Assembly (NCBI GenBank): GCA_903847205.1
Contig: CAINDA010000045.1
Span: forward strand, 1 to 64,000
DNA from: an uncultured Bacteroidota bacterium
Lineage (GTDB): Bacteria > Bacteroidota > Bacteroidia > 2-12-FULL-35-15
Direction: 5' to 3'
DNA length: 64,000 bases
This document shows, in pieces, positions 36,532 through 47,200 of the stretch. The notes below the pieces were generated by a model. That model made no database searches. It had not been told where the DNA came from and saw only the letters and a list, made by a program, of their open reading frames with translations. The position numbers and the translations under genes were made by a program. The stretch's first letter is position 1. Each line of letters begins with the position of its first letter.

Positions 36532-36817
36532 GCCTCCCGCCCGCATTTCTCTGCATTTTTCAATTTACCCGAATTTAATGCCTCTATTAAACTGACTCTG
36601 CAATCTCTCCCTTTTTTCCTAATTTAATCTTTCTACTACAAGTTAAGTTTCTTTTTACCAGAGATAAGCTTTAGTATTCGCCTTTCTTTTGCCGGTTGCT
36701 TTTTGAACTGCACAGGAATAGATATTTTAAAATGTTTTTGTTTTATAATGCTTACTTTTGATACGCATTAAATGTCGCTTTTTTATTCAATCATTTATAC
36801 ACTCAATTGCTCTTACC

Positions 36818-37942
36818 ATGAACACTTCTGCCCTTTTAAAACGCGCTTTAAATTTTGAATTCTTGTCAATTGAAGAAGGTGTTTTTTTATTTAACAATGC
36901 GCCGACAGCGGATTTAATTTTTACTGCTGATGAACTTCGGAAAATTCAAAAGCCGGATGGTAAAGTCACCTGGCAGATCGACCGCAATGTGAATACTACA
37001 AATGTGTGCATTGCCAATTGTAAGTTCTGTAATTTTTACCGCATTCCCGGACATAAAGAGGCTTACATAACCGATATTGAAACGTATAAAAAGAAAATAG
37101 AAGAAACCTTCCGCTTTGGCGGCGACCAGCTTTTACTGCAGGGCGGGCATCATCCCGATTTAGGATTAAAATATTATGTTGATCTTTTTAAAGAATTAAA
37201 AAAATTATTTCCAAGTTTAAAACTCCACACACTCGGTCCGCCGGAAGTAGCGCACATCACCAAGCTTGAAAAATCAACACATACAGAAGTTCTCAAGGCT
37301 CTGAAAGAGGCCGGAATGGACAGTATGCCCGGTGCAGGCGCAGAAATATTAAATGACCGCGTCCGCCGATTAATTTCAAAAGGCAAATGCACCGGGCGCG
37401 AATGGCTTGATGTGATGCGTGCTGCTCATAAATTAAATATTACTACATCAGCCACCATGATGTTCGGACATATTGAAACTATTGAAGAACGCTTTGAACA
37501 TTTAGTTTTAATACGTGAGGTGCAGAGTGAAAAACCAAAAGATGCAAAGGGTTTCTTAGCCTTTATTCCTTGGCCTTTTCAGGACGACGGCACGTTATTA
37601 AAACGGCACAAAGGCATTTCAAATAATGTAACTGGTGATGAATACATACGCATGCTGGCTTTGAGCAGAATTATGCTTCCTAATATTATTAATATCCAGG
37701 CAAGCTGGCTCACGGTGGGCAAGGAGGTTGCAAAACTCTGCCTGCATGCAGGAGCAAATGATCTTGGAAGTATTATGATTGAAGAAAATGTAGTATCCGC
37801 TGCAGGCGCCCCTCATCGCTTTACGGCCAAAGGCATACAAGAAACTATTCATGAAGCCGGCTTTGAACCACAGCTTCGCACGCAGCAGTATGACTATCGT
37901 GAACTGCCCGCAGATACTGTGGAACAGACAATAAATTATTGA
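36818..37942 (+). CDS. mqnC: Cyclic dehypoxanthinyl futalosine synthase
   Basis: The 374-residue radical-SAM enzyme has Cys64, Cys68 and Cys71 in CIANCKFCNF (CX3CX2C) binding the 4Fe-4S cluster. Other landmarks are LQGGHHPDLGLKYY (about 113), LHTLGPPEV, GMDSMPGAGAEIL, TSATMMFGHIETIEER (about 212) and FIPWPFQDDGT. It cyclises dehypoxanthine futalosine, a step of the futalosine route to menaquinone. The start at ATG 36818 was chosen because upstream codons are untypical and contain a TACTTTTG box (36753-36760). Members MqnC and MqnE are similar; the pattern and length favour MqnC. The rest of the pathway is not in this window. Confidence 0.9.
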   Translation: MNTSALLKRALNFEFLSIEEGVFLFNNAPTADLIFTADELRKIQKPDGKVTWQIDRNVNTTNVCIANCKFCNFYRIPGHKEAYITDIETYKKKIEETFRFGGDQLLLQGGHHPDLGLKYYVDLFKELKKLFPSLKLHTLGPPEVAHITKLEKSTHTEVLKALKEAGMDSMPGAGAEILNDRVRRLISKGKCTGREWLDVMRAAHKLNITTSATMMFGHIETIEERFEHLVLIREVQSEKPKDAKGFLAFIPWPFQDDGTLLKRHKGISNNVTGDEYIRMLALSRIMLPNIINIQASWLTVGKEVAKLCLHAGANDLGSIMIEENVVSAAGAPHRFTAKGIQETIHEAGFEPQLRTQQYDYRELPADTVEQTINY

Positions 37943-38006
37943 GTTTTGCTTTTTAAAGTGATTTCTTAAAAACATTCTGCGTCCAAGATTGACAAAAAAT
38001 ATTTTC

Positions 38007-38768
38007 CTACAATTGAATTTTTAACCCGTCAAATGCAAGTTCAATATTGGGAGGAAGTTCTTTCTGAACATCAGCATGAAGTCCCAGCTGGTGGCTGATA
38101 TGAGTAAAATAAACCTTTTCAGGATTTAATTCCTTAACAAGTTTCAAAGCTTCTTCTAAGGTAAAATGAGAAATATGCGGTTCCCTGCGCAGGGCATTCA
38201 GCACTAAAATTTTAGAGCCCTTTATTTTTTCTTTTTCAACATCTGAAATATAATTGGCATCTGTTATGTAAGTAAAGTCCTTGATTCTAAAGCCGAATAC
38301 AGGCAGTTTATAGTGCAGTACTTCTATCGGCAGAAAATCAACACCCTCTATTGAAGTTAATTTATTTTCCAGCAAATGAAGATTAATTTCTGGAATCCCC
38401 GGGTATTTAAAATCACTGAAAATATAAGCAAACTCCCGCCTCAATGCATCCTGAACACGGGCAGAAGCATACACTTCCATTTTTTTATCATTGATATAAT
38501 TAAATGCTCGTATATCATCAAAGCCGGCTGTATGGTCTTTGTGTTCATGGGTAAAAATTACGGCATCTAAATTTTTAACCTTCTCACGCAGCATCTGCTG
38601 GCGGAAATCCGGCCCGGTATCAATGATAAATGTTTTTCCTTTTTCCTCAATCAGTATAGATGCACGCAGCCGGTTATCTTTGGGGTCGTTTGAGCGGCAC
38701 ACTGCACAGGTGCATAAAATAAGGGGTACGCCCTGTGAAGTTCCTGTTCCTAAAAATGTTATCTGCAC
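38007..38768 (-). CDS. MBL-fold metallohydrolase (PhnP-like)
   Basis: The 253-residue enzyme has the metallo-beta-lactamase motif HEHKDH (74-79), GPDFR, a late YITDANYIS (Asp) and THISHQLGLH (His). The N-terminal part carries GTGTSQGVPLILCTCAVCRS, in which Cys19, Cys21 and Cys24 resemble the structural zinc site of the PhnP/RNase Z-related group. PhnP cleaves cyclic phosphodiesters; whether this protein does so is inference. It is convergent with mqnC (64 bp apart), cytoplasmic and full length. Confidence 0.88.
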   Translation of the reverse strand: MQITFLGTGTSQGVPLILCTCAVCRSNDPKDNRLRASILIEEKGKTFIIDTGPDFRQQMLREKVKNLDAVIFTHEHKDHTAGFDDIRAFNYINDKKMEVYASARVQDALRREFAYIFSDFKYPGIPEINLHLLENKLTSIEGVDFLPIEVLHYKLPVFGFRIKDFTYITDANYISDVEKEKIKGSKILVLNALRREPHISHFTLEEALKLVKELNPEKVYFTHISHQLGLHADVQKELPPNIELAFDGLKIQL

Positions 38769-39093
38769 AATAAATTATAATTATAATTCAATAAAATTAA
38801 GCCTCATTTATTACAATTGCTAAGATTTTGAAAAGAATTTTATTATTGAATGAAAGGTAAGAGTTGATGCGCATTTCCAGACGCCATTCGCTATAAAATT
38901 AATAGGTAACGCTGGCAGGTAAAACCCATTTAATTGCTGCCAACCAATTTAAACTTCGTTTTCAACACATTACAACATATTTAAAACCAATGACATAATC
39001 ACGTTTTTTATTAATTAGTTTTTATTCCTTTTTTGATGGACTAGTTATTTGTAAATTCGTATTCATTAAAAATAACGGTTATCTGCAATATCA
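38769..39093. other. Divergent intergenic stretch, AT-rich
   Basis: This is 325 bp between the MBL gene and the His/Cys protein gene, with no coding frame, tRNA or strong hairpin. Near 39035-39055 TTTTTTGATGG and GTTATTTGTA resemble promoter parts, but the -7 box does not match TAnnTTTG. Confidence 0.4.
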
Positions 39094-39711
39094 ATGAAAA
39101 AAGGCATCTATTGTTTAGAGGGATTATGGGATCAGGATGTAAATAATAAATCAACTGTACTCCCTATTCTTGAGCTTCTTGATAAAGGAAATACGTGTAA
39201 GTATATTTATCACACCTGCGCCACAAAAGAAGAGCTAGAATTTTTTCTCAAAAAGTGGAAACAAAAATCAATCATCACTAAATTTCCAATTCTTTATTTA
39301 GCCTTCCACGGCAAAAAGGGACATATTTATATTACAAATAAAAGCACTTATTCTTTAAACGATTTAGCGCTGATTCTTGAAAACGCAGCAAAAGGAAAAG
39401 TTATCTTTTTTGCTTCCTGCGAAACATTGAATAGTGCCGGAAGAACGATCCAATCATTTCTTAAAAAAACAAATGCTATAGCTGCAATCGGCTACAAGCA
39501 GGAAGTGGATTGGATGCTGGCAACAGCCTTTGAACTGCTTGTATTAGATGCATTGCAGCAGGATAAATTTGACAGCAGGGGAATAGAAAACATTGAAAGA
39601 AAAATAAAAACGGAATACGGCAATCTCCACCAGATACTTGATTGCAAAATAGCCGTGAATAAACATGTTCACTTTCCAAGAAAAAGAACCGCCCCCCATA
39701 AAAATTTATAA
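39094..39711 (+). CDS. Caspase/CHAT-like protein with His-Cys dyad (DUF6642-like)
   Basis: The 205-residue product starts MKKGIYCLEGLWDQDV. A core shared with caspase-like/CHAT peptidases is visible: a strand-His motif ILYLAFHGKKGHI (His72) and a strand-Cys motif GKVIFFASCETL (Cys109), about 37 residues apart. It resembles a stand-alone family I recall as DUF6642, but no search was run. It has no signal peptide and no effector or repeat domain. The next gene starts 10 bp after its stop. In CHAT proteins the His-Cys dyad cuts protein partners on activation. Catalysis here is unproven. Confidence 0.7.
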   Translation: MKKGIYCLEGLWDQDVNNKSTVLPILELLDKGNTCKYIYHTCATKEELEFFLKKWKQKSIITKFPILYLAFHGKKGHIYITNKSTYSLNDLALILENAAKGKVIFFASCETLNSAGRTIQSFLKKTNAIAAIGYKQEVDWMLATAFELLVLDALQQDKFDSRGIENIERKIKTEYGNLHQILDCKIAVNKHVHFPRKRTAPHKNL

Positions 39712-39721
39712 TCACCATACA

Positions 39722-41440
39722 ATGAAAACAGCTTTGTCTTCAGCACTTGACTACCAGCACGAAAAAAACATGGTGCTCAATAAAAATTTCCACCCAAGCA
39801 GCAATTTTTTTCACAGCGATAAAATTTTAAAAAATTACCTGAAGGAAAACAGTACTTCAAGCGGGTTTTCATATATGACCGGCAAGCTTGATTTAATTGG
39901 TAAAGAAGCCGCCGGCAGAATGAATGAACTCTCCCTGACAGCCGATAAACTTAGCCCTGAGCTGATTAAAAGAAATTCTCTCGGCGAAACAATCAACGAG
40001 ATAAATTTTCATCCTGCCTATTGGGAATTAATGAAAATTGCTGTGAAATCAGAAATGTTCCGTGTTAAATGGGAGCCCTCATTACGTGAAAAATTCAGCA
40101 CTGAACGACATCTCCTCGGATTTGGCTCCGGCTATCTTTTTGCAATGAGCGAATGCGGACAGTTCTGCCCGCTCTGCATGACTGACGGGGTTGCTAAACT
40201 TATTGATTTATTCTGCGATGATGAAGATAAGGCAAGACTGATGCCTCATATATTTACCGACAATGCTGCTGATTTTTTCAGCGGTGCAATGTTTCTTACT
40301 GAAAAAACTGGAGGCTCCGATGTAGGCGCAAACATTGCCACTGCCACACATATTGAAGGCAAAAAATATCTTTTGAACGGAGAAAAATGGTTTTGCAGCA
40401 ATGCAAATGCAGACCTTATTTTCGCGCTTGCCCGCACAGATTCAGGCGTTAAAGGAACGAAAGGACTTTCAATTTTCTTAGTAGAGAAACATCTTCCTTC
40501 CGGAGAAAAAAACCCCATTGATATAATCCGAATAAAAGACAAGCTGGGCGTGCGTTCTATGGCAAGCGCAGAATGTATGCTCACCGATACCGTTGGAAAG
40601 CTTGTAGGCAATGAGTTTGAAGGATTTAAGGTGATGGTTGAAATGATAAATGTTTCGCGTCTTTATAATTCTGTGGCAGCACTTGCATGTTCGCGCAGGG
40701 CATTGGCAGAGGCTTACCAGTTTTTATGTTACAGGGAAACATTCGGGAAACCAGCTGTTGAACACGCATTGATTAGAACAAAACTTACTGAATTGGGCTC
40801 TCTGCACGTGGCTGATTTTTATCTTGTATGGAGAGCGGTTAAGTCGCTTGAACTTGCAGATGCCGGTAATGAAAGGGAAGCACAGCTGCTACGGATAATA
40901 AATCCAATGACAAAAAAATGGTCGGCGGAAACTGGTGTTTACATTACCCGTGAAAGCATGGAACTGATGGGCGGTCTCGGCTATATTGAAGATACCGTGA
41001 TGCCGAAATTAATGCGCGACTCAATGGTACTGCCTATCTGGGAAGGTTCTGGCAATATCATTATTTTGGATATGCTCAGGGCGATGGCAAAAACAAAAGG
41101 GTTTGATGTCATATGCGAAGAGATTAGCAAGAGCGCTGTCAAAAGCGCTGAATACGGTAAATGGATAAAAGAAGAGTTACAGAAATTGGTTTTGTTTTCT
41201 GAAAAATTAAAAAAACTTTCACAGGATGAAATGGAAGCGTCGGCGAAACCTTTTTTCGAAAAGCTTACTTCCATTTATCAAATATCACTGCTGATTGATA
41301 ATTTGAATACAGAAAGCAAAGAATGGATTTTACCCGCATTAAATTATCTGAAAGAAAAATATTCGCCGGCTGAGGGATTAAAAGAAATCACGCCTCTTTC
41401 AACAGTAGAAGTGAAAGGCCTGATTGCATGGGAATTTTGA
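39722..41440 (+). CDS. Acyl-CoA dehydrogenase, AidB-like
   Basis: The 572-residue flavoprotein starts at ATG 39722 (MKTALSSALDYQHEK). Landmarks are the flavin-binding region MFLTEKTGGSDVGANIA (about 201-217), NGEKWFCSNANADLIFALAR, GVRSMASAECMLTDTVG, VSRLYNSVAALACSRRAL, and ELMGGLGYIEDTVMPKLMRDSMVLPIWEGSGNI near the C-terminus (motif only). This is the AidB/IBR10-type long acyl-CoA dehydrogenase group, with a C-terminal extra helical region (about 460-572). AidB has been linked to alkylation response; the true substrate cannot be told. The upstream gene ends 10 bp before. Confidence 0.88.
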   Translation: MKTALSSALDYQHEKNMVLNKNFHPSSNFFHSDKILKNYLKENSTSSGFSYMTGKLDLIGKEAAGRMNELSLTADKLSPELIKRNSLGETINEINFHPAYWELMKIAVKSEMFRVKWEPSLREKFSTERHLLGFGSGYLFAMSECGQFCPLCMTDGVAKLIDLFCDDEDKARLMPHIFTDNAADFFSGAMFLTEKTGGSDVGANIATATHIEGKKYLLNGEKWFCSNANADLIFALARTDSGVKGTKGLSIFLVEKHLPSGEKNPIDIIRIKDKLGVRSMASAECMLTDTVGKLVGNEFEGFKVMVEMINVSRLYNSVAALACSRRALAEAYQFLCYRETFGKPAVEHALIRTKLTELGSLHVADFYLVWRAVKSLELADAGNEREAQLLRIINPMTKKWSAETGVYITRESMELMGGLGYIEDTVMPKLMRDSMVLPIWEGSGNIIILDMLRAMAKTKGFDVICEEISKSAVKSAEYGKWIKEELQKLVLFSEKLKKLSQDEMEASAKPFFEKLTSIYQISLLIDNLNTESKEWILPALNYLKEKYSPAEGLKEITPLSTVEVKGLIAWEF

Positions 41441-41531
41441 AACATCTGGCATTTAGGAAAATAAAAAAAACGGATGCCCCAACCCATGACGGCTTTAAAG
41501 GATACTAGACAAAAAATACCTGCCCAAGGTC

Positions 41532-41580
41532 TTCGACAGGCTCAGACTGACCGCGCGCTTGTCATATTGAGCCTGTCGAA
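41532..41580. repeat. Inverted repeat of the GACAGGCTCA family
   Basis: Arms of 20 bp (41532-41551 and 41561-41580) begin TTCGACAGGCTCA and end TGAGCCTGTCGAA, matching in 17 positions. The element is of the same family as the tandem units at 1-350. It lies between the acyl-CoA dehydrogenase gene and the transglutaminase-like gene. It may form a hairpin and act as a transcription end. Confidence 0.85.
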
Positions 41581-41668
41581 ATATGTGCAATGACCTTTTT
41601 TATTACTCTAAAGAACCTTATCATCCAATAAATCATTTGACTAAACAATTTTAATACAGCAAAATCTA

Positions 41669-42298
41669 ATGAATGAAATTTACCTGCAGTCCGCAGAGTT
41701 TGTGGACAGCGACTCAGAAGCAGTAAAATTATTTACACAAAAAATTATTGGAAACACCGAAGATCATATTGAGCGGGCTGTAAAACTTTATTATGCTGTA
41801 AGAGACGGATTCAGTTATGACCCTTACCATATTGATTTGAGCAGAGAGGCATTGAAAGCAAGTTCACTTCTTAAAAGAAATTCAGGCTACTGTGTTGAGA
41901 AAGCCTGCCTGCTTGCCGCCTCCGCAAGAGTTGCCGGAATACCCAGCCGTTTGGGCTTTGCAAGGGTTCGCAATCATATCGCAACAGAAAAACTCGAAAA
42001 AATTTTGAAAACAGATGTTATGGTTTTTCATGGCTACACCGAATTTTTTCTTAATGACAAATGGCTGAAAGCTACACCGGCATTTAATAAATCGCTCTGC
42101 GAAAAATTGAATGTAACGCCTTTGGAATTTGACGGAAAAGGCGATTCTGTTTTTCAATCGTATAATATTGAAGGAAATAAATTTATGGAGTACCTGCATG
42201 ATTACGGCATTTTTAATGATGTACCGCGCGACTTATTTATTAGTGAATTAAAAATACACTACCCTCACATGTTTGAAGGGAAAATTTTAGAAGCCTGA
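41669..42298 (+). CDS. Transglutaminase-like protein
   Basis: In the 209-residue product a nucleophile Cys lies in RNSGYCVEKACLLAA (about 76), His in VFHGYTEFF (about 119), and a third position where Asp is usual reads KATPAFNKS, so the third residue may be missing or replaced. This is a known variation in a bacterial transglutaminase-family branch. There is no signal peptide. It probably hydrolyses or transfers amide bonds, but the substrate is unknown. It stands alone; a gap of about 230 bp precedes it. Confidence 0.8.
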   Translation: MNEIYLQSAEFVDSDSEAVKLFTQKIIGNTEDHIERAVKLYYAVRDGFSYDPYHIDLSREALKASSLLKRNSGYCVEKACLLAASARVAGIPSRLGFARVRNHIATEKLEKILKTDVMVFHGYTEFFLNDKWLKATPAFNKSLCEKLNVTPLEFDGKGDSVFQSYNIEGNKFMEYLHDYGIFNDVPRDLFISELKIHYPHMFEGKILEA

Positions 42299-42450
42299 TT
42301 TAAAAAACCGCACCCCAAAAACATCAATTGCAATAGTTTGTTTTGTTTGTAAAGCTTCGTGCTTATTTTCTTGAGCCTGGCTGAATTTCCTGAAACAGCA
42401 GCTAACACAATGATTGCTGATAAAAAAATATCAAATTTAAGATTAACATT

Positions 42451-44241
42451 ATGAAACGTTTTACCTGCCTTTTAATTTTACTTGTTTCTATTTTCTCATC
42501 TGCTGAAGCACAGCAGAAAAAAACAATTCCAGCGATTAACGTGATTGCGAAAGAACGCCCTGCTGATTACGAATACTTGTCGGCGCCGGATGCTTCAGGA
42601 TACAGAACACCGCTCAAAATCCCGTCAGCAGAGCGTTCACAGCAGCTGAAGCTTCCTTATCCAATACTATTTATTCACGGACTGCTTGAAAACAGTGCAC
42701 TTTGGCTTCCAACAACAAGTTTTATGGACTCGGTATATGGTTTTTCATTTGGAGGAAGGTTTGATTTCTGCCTGAATAGTGATGCGGATGATAACACAGC
42801 AAACACAAATGTTTATCCGGCACCAGGTGCTGATATTTCTTTATTCACCGCCAACTTGACTGCAGGCGATTATTATTACATCAATTTTTCTGTCGGAAAT
42901 ACCGGAACGGTTTTCCCATCTATCATCACTCCTGATTATGTTAAAAGCAATCAAGCTTCTATTGTAAAGCAGGGGATCGCAGTAAAACTGGCTATTAACA
43001 GGGTAATGCAGCTGACAGGAAGAAATAAAGTTATTTTAGCCGGGCACAGCATGGGCGGATTGGCCTCCAGAGAGTACCTGCAAAACCCTGCTGAATGGCA
43101 GTCTGACGGGCATACACACACTGCTAAATTAGTAACAATCGGGACACCGCACGGCGGAAGCAACTCAACAGATTACGGTCTTGGGGCCGCTTCGGGCTTG
43201 GATGACAAATCAGAGGCTGTAAGGGATTTAAGAAGAACATATTTATACAGTCACGACAGCGGTGTATATTTATTCGGCGGAATTGAACAGCAGGACATCA
43301 CTCACATGAATGATAACACCAGCCTTACCGGAAATGATTTTTATAATGTAGATATTAACTGCGATGGCAGCACAGGCCAGACTATTACCGGATTAAATCA
43401 TAAATACATTTATACCGATGTTGATTATTCCTGCATTATCGGCGAATGTACCGGCTGTATTCAGGATGCGGGAACCGGCGACGGAGTAGTAAATGATTAT
43501 TCTGCCAACCTAAAAAATTTCTACCCAAACTTAAATGCTCATATATATTATTATTACGCAGCGGCCTTAACGGAAATCCATCTCAGCGAGCCGATGCAGA
43601 CATACCAGAATATGCAGGGTTTAGATGAACCTGGAGAATTTCCCCTTGCATATGGCATTGACTTTGATACTTCTTACACTGGTTTTATAACTGTACAACC
43701 CGCCAACAGCAACTCTGATGATTATGATGATTACAAATTTTCTGTGCCTGCAAACAGCAATGTTACTGTGAGCATCAATAACATTGCTTTAGGAAATTTA
43801 ACTGCGCGCATCAGTGATTCACTCGGCACTACCTTTGGAACAGCAGTTCACAGCAACGGTTCAACAAATATAAATTTCACGCAGCTGGTACCCCCTGGTA
43901 GTTATTATCTTGAAATTTCAGGTACGCCAACAACTTTAAGTTATTTAAATCCATACGATTTTAAACTGCAAAGGACTGCCGTAGTCACTGGTATAGAGTC
44001 TTATGAAAAACTTATGAATCTAATGATTTATCCAAACCCTGCTGTTAACACTTTAAACATAACCGGCATAGCAGGAAGAACAGCAATAAAATTATTTGAT
44101 GTTCTGGGTAAAATAATAGAAGAGAAAGAAACTCAGAGCGATGTAACGCTTGATACAAAGCAATTACCGCAGGGCGTTTACACTTTTACTGCAGAGAATG
44201 CGAATGAAAGAATGGTTAAAAAAATTATAATTATTAAATAA
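42451..44241 (+). CDS. Secreted alpha/beta-hydrolase lipase with type A sorting domain
   Basis: The 596-residue protein starts with a signal peptide (MKRFTCLLILLVSIFSSAEA). The lipase-type hydrolase has PILFIHGLLENSALW (about 72) and the nucleophile elbow VILAGHSMGGLASREY (Ser about 200), then VTIGTPHGGSNS. His and Asp partners are likely downstream (AALTEIHLSEPM). Residues about 420-515 resemble a bacterial pre-peptidase C-terminal beta domain (YKFSVPANSNVTVSIN). The last ~75 residues are a type A sorting domain: MIYPNPAVNTLNI, IKLFDVLGKIIEE, LPQGVYTFT and KIIIIK. It is exported by type IX secretion and probably hydrolyses esters outside the cell. Confidence 0.88.
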   Translation: MKRFTCLLILLVSIFSSAEAQQKKTIPAINVIAKERPADYEYLSAPDASGYRTPLKIPSAERSQQLKLPYPILFIHGLLENSALWLPTTSFMDSVYGFSFGGRFDFCLNSDADDNTANTNVYPAPGADISLFTANLTAGDYYYINFSVGNTGTVFPSIITPDYVKSNQASIVKQGIAVKLAINRVMQLTGRNKVILAGHSMGGLASREYLQNPAEWQSDGHTHTAKLVTIGTPHGGSNSTDYGLGAASGLDDKSEAVRDLRRTYLYSHDSGVYLFGGIEQQDITHMNDNTSLTGNDFYNVDINCDGSTGQTITGLNHKYIYTDVDYSCIIGECTGCIQDAGTGDGVVNDYSANLKNFYPNLNAHIYYYYAAALTEIHLSEPMQTYQNMQGLDEPGEFPLAYGIDFDTSYTGFITVQPANSNSDDYDDYKFSVPANSNVTVSINNIALGNLTARISDSLGTTFGTAVHSNGSTNINFTQLVPPGSYYLEISGTPTTLSYLNPYDFKLQRTAVVTGIESYEKLMNLMIYPNPAVNTLNITGIAGRTAIKLFDVLGKIIEEKETQSDVTLDTKQLPQGVYTFTAENANERMVKKIIIIK

Positions 44242-44253
44242 AATTTAAGCACG

Positions 44254-44277
44254 GACATAAAAAAATATATGTCTTTT
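44254..44277. terminator. Short bidirectional-looking terminator
   Basis: GACATA (44254-44259) pairs with TATGTC (44268-44273), with A-runs before and TTTT after. It lies between convergent genes. Confidence 0.5.
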
Positions 44278-44281
44278 ATTC

Positions 44282-47200
44282 TTAACGCAGCTCCACAATC
44301 CTTTTCATCAGGGCCTTTCCATTCATTGTGATTTTTACAAAATACACTCCTGCATCCAATCCATTTTCTGCGGCACTAAAACGGTATTTATATTCACCCG
44401 CCGATTGCTCTGCGTTTACAAGAGTTACAGTCTTCTGTCCGATGGTATTATACACTTCAATATTCACATCTGATCTTCCGGTTAAGGAATAAGTAATTGC
44501 CGTACTTCCTGTATAAGGATTCGGATAAACAGAAAAAACAGGCGAAACCCCATCCGTAAGGGCTATTCCGGTTACATCGCGCATTACAATATTTGAACGG
44601 GAAGGAGCAAATGGATGCGCAGGCGTGCAGTTTATAGTCCAGGAAGTTTCTATCAGCCATTTCCCATTCGGATAAGAAGCATAGGCTGCATCCACTAAAG
44701 GAGAGCTGGTGCCGGTAATTACTGTGTGCGGATTGCCGGTTCCGTTATCATCGCGGACTAAAAGATAGGACGTTAACTGCGGGATCGGCACAGCCTGCCC
44801 CTCTATGATATAATCATTGAAAATAAAACTGGTTCCGACCTGGTTCACATTAATGGTTCTATGATATGAACCTAATGCGCTGTAATTTCCGCATGTATCG
44901 CGCACCTGAAGTTTATAACGGTATGCACTCGTATTGGGATTTCCCGTATTCGGATAATATAAAAACCTTGCTGTATCTGCAAATAAAGCCGTGGCACTAT
45001 TTGATACAGCCCCTGCCCTCTTATAAACATTGCTTGTTATTTCGCGGTAAACAATAAATGAATCTGCGTTGGTATAGGATGCTTTATCCCAATAAACAAC
45101 ATTGTAATTTGATGCGCTGTCCACCATAACCATGCAGATTTCAGGGGCTGCAGGAAGCGGGAGAAGCGATGTTGTATGCGATATTGTATTGGCGCATCCA
45201 TCGCTGCCGTTTACATAGGTATAAATAATAGTATCCAATGTGCTTACAACAGCTGCAGGACTAAAGCTGTTTCCGCTGATGCCGTTACCGCTGAATGTAC
45301 CGCCGGCAGGAGAACCTGTTAAGGTCTGAGCTGCCGCATTTCGGCAGTATGCTGTGCTTAAACCGCTGAAACCAACAACAGGAAGCGGGTGAACACTTAC
45401 TGCAACTGTCTGTGGACTTCCTGCACAGCCCGCTGTTATTGATGTTGGGGTTACGGTATAATTTACTGTCTGCGCGGTTAAACTGGTGTTTGTTATAAAA
45501 TCGTTTATCAGGGATGTTGTTTTGTTTGTTGTGCTTTCGCCTGTTGTATTTAAATTGTCGGACGCTATCCATGTGTAAGAAGAAGGAATGGAGCTGGTTA
45601 AACCAATGTGCAGCGAATCGCCGTTGCAGATAACAGCAGAACTTGTGTTGGTCATAAAGGGGCTTGAAACAACCGTTACCGCGACTGTTTGCGATGTTCC
45701 GACACAGCCTCCGACAATTGACGACGGTGTAACAGTATAAACAACAGTTTGGATAGATGTGAAATTATTAATGAGCGTATTATTAATTGCGCTTACCGTT
45801 TGGGCAGTGGTGCTTTCGCCGGTTGTGTTTGCGTTGCTGACAGCTATCCATGAGTAATTGGCGCTCATGGTGCTTGTAAGCGGAATATTTACATTGGTGC
45901 CGCTGCAGATGGAAGAAGCGCCGGCACTGGTCATCACTGGGGCCGTATATAATACGCTCCTGAGTGTGGCGGCTGAGCCTGTACCATTATTATTTGCTGC
46001 GGTTATATCCGACCTGCCGTCACCGTCTAAATCGCCGATAGCGGGATTCTGAGGAAAGGAGCCGGCTCCGGTAGTAAAATCAACTTTCGCATTAAAAGAA
46101 ATAGTGCCGATAGTGCTGATATTTTTGAATATTGAAATAGAATTATCTGTATGATTTGCTGCCGCAATGTCAAGCATTCCGTCGCCGTCCAAATCACTTA
46201 TTGAAAGACCGTGAGTGCCAGCTCCTGCAACAAAATCGGCCTTCGCAGCAAAAGAAATAGTTCCCGCAGAACCCGTATTCCGGAATATTGAAATGGTGTT
46301 TGAAGTGTTATTAGTTACTGCAATCTCGGGCTTTCCGTCGCCGTCTATATCACCAGCTGCTATTCCGTCAGGGGAGGTTCCTGAAGTATAATCTACCTTT
46401 GCCGCAAATGAAACGGAGCCGATACTGCTTGTATTTTTTAATATCGAAATTGTTGCGGCCCCGCTGTTTGTCACTGCAATATCAAGCTTGCCGTCCCCGT
46501 CAAAATCGCCGGCTGTAATGCTGTTTGGAAGATTCCCGACTGCAAAATCTGTATTAACTGCAAATGAAACAACGCCGCTTGATCCTGTATTTCTAAGAAC
46601 AGAAATAGTATTGTCGCTGTAATTAACAACTGCAATATCCGGTTTACCGTCGCCGTCAATATCGGCTATTACAGCACCGGATGGGCTGTTTCCGGTCGGA
46701 AAGCTCTGCTTTGCTGCAAAAGAAATCGACCCTGCAGTGCTTGTGTTTTTAAAAACAGAAATAGTATTGTAAACATAATTGACAATGACAATATCAAGCT
46801 TGCCGTCTTCATCAACATCACCGATAGAAAGACTGCTTGCGTGGCCGCCGGTTGCTGAATCAAGCTTAGGCGCAAAAGAAACACTGCCGCTCGTGCTGGT
46901 ATTTCTTAAAACAGAAAATGTGCTGGAACCGAAATTCGGAAGAGCAAGATCGGGCTTGCCGTCGCCGTCGATATCACCGATAGAAACACTGTAAGGGTCG
47001 CTCCCGGCAGTAAAATCAACATCAGCAAAAAATGAATTAGCAGTAACACCTCCGCCGCATGTGAACGTAATGACAAAAGGAGATGCAGAAGATGTTATAA
47101 GTCCGCCTGTTAAAACTGTAATCGGCTGAAATGAAGCTCCTGCAGGAACAGTAACATGCAGGCTGCCCGTGGATGCTGTATTTACAACCGCCTGAACGGC

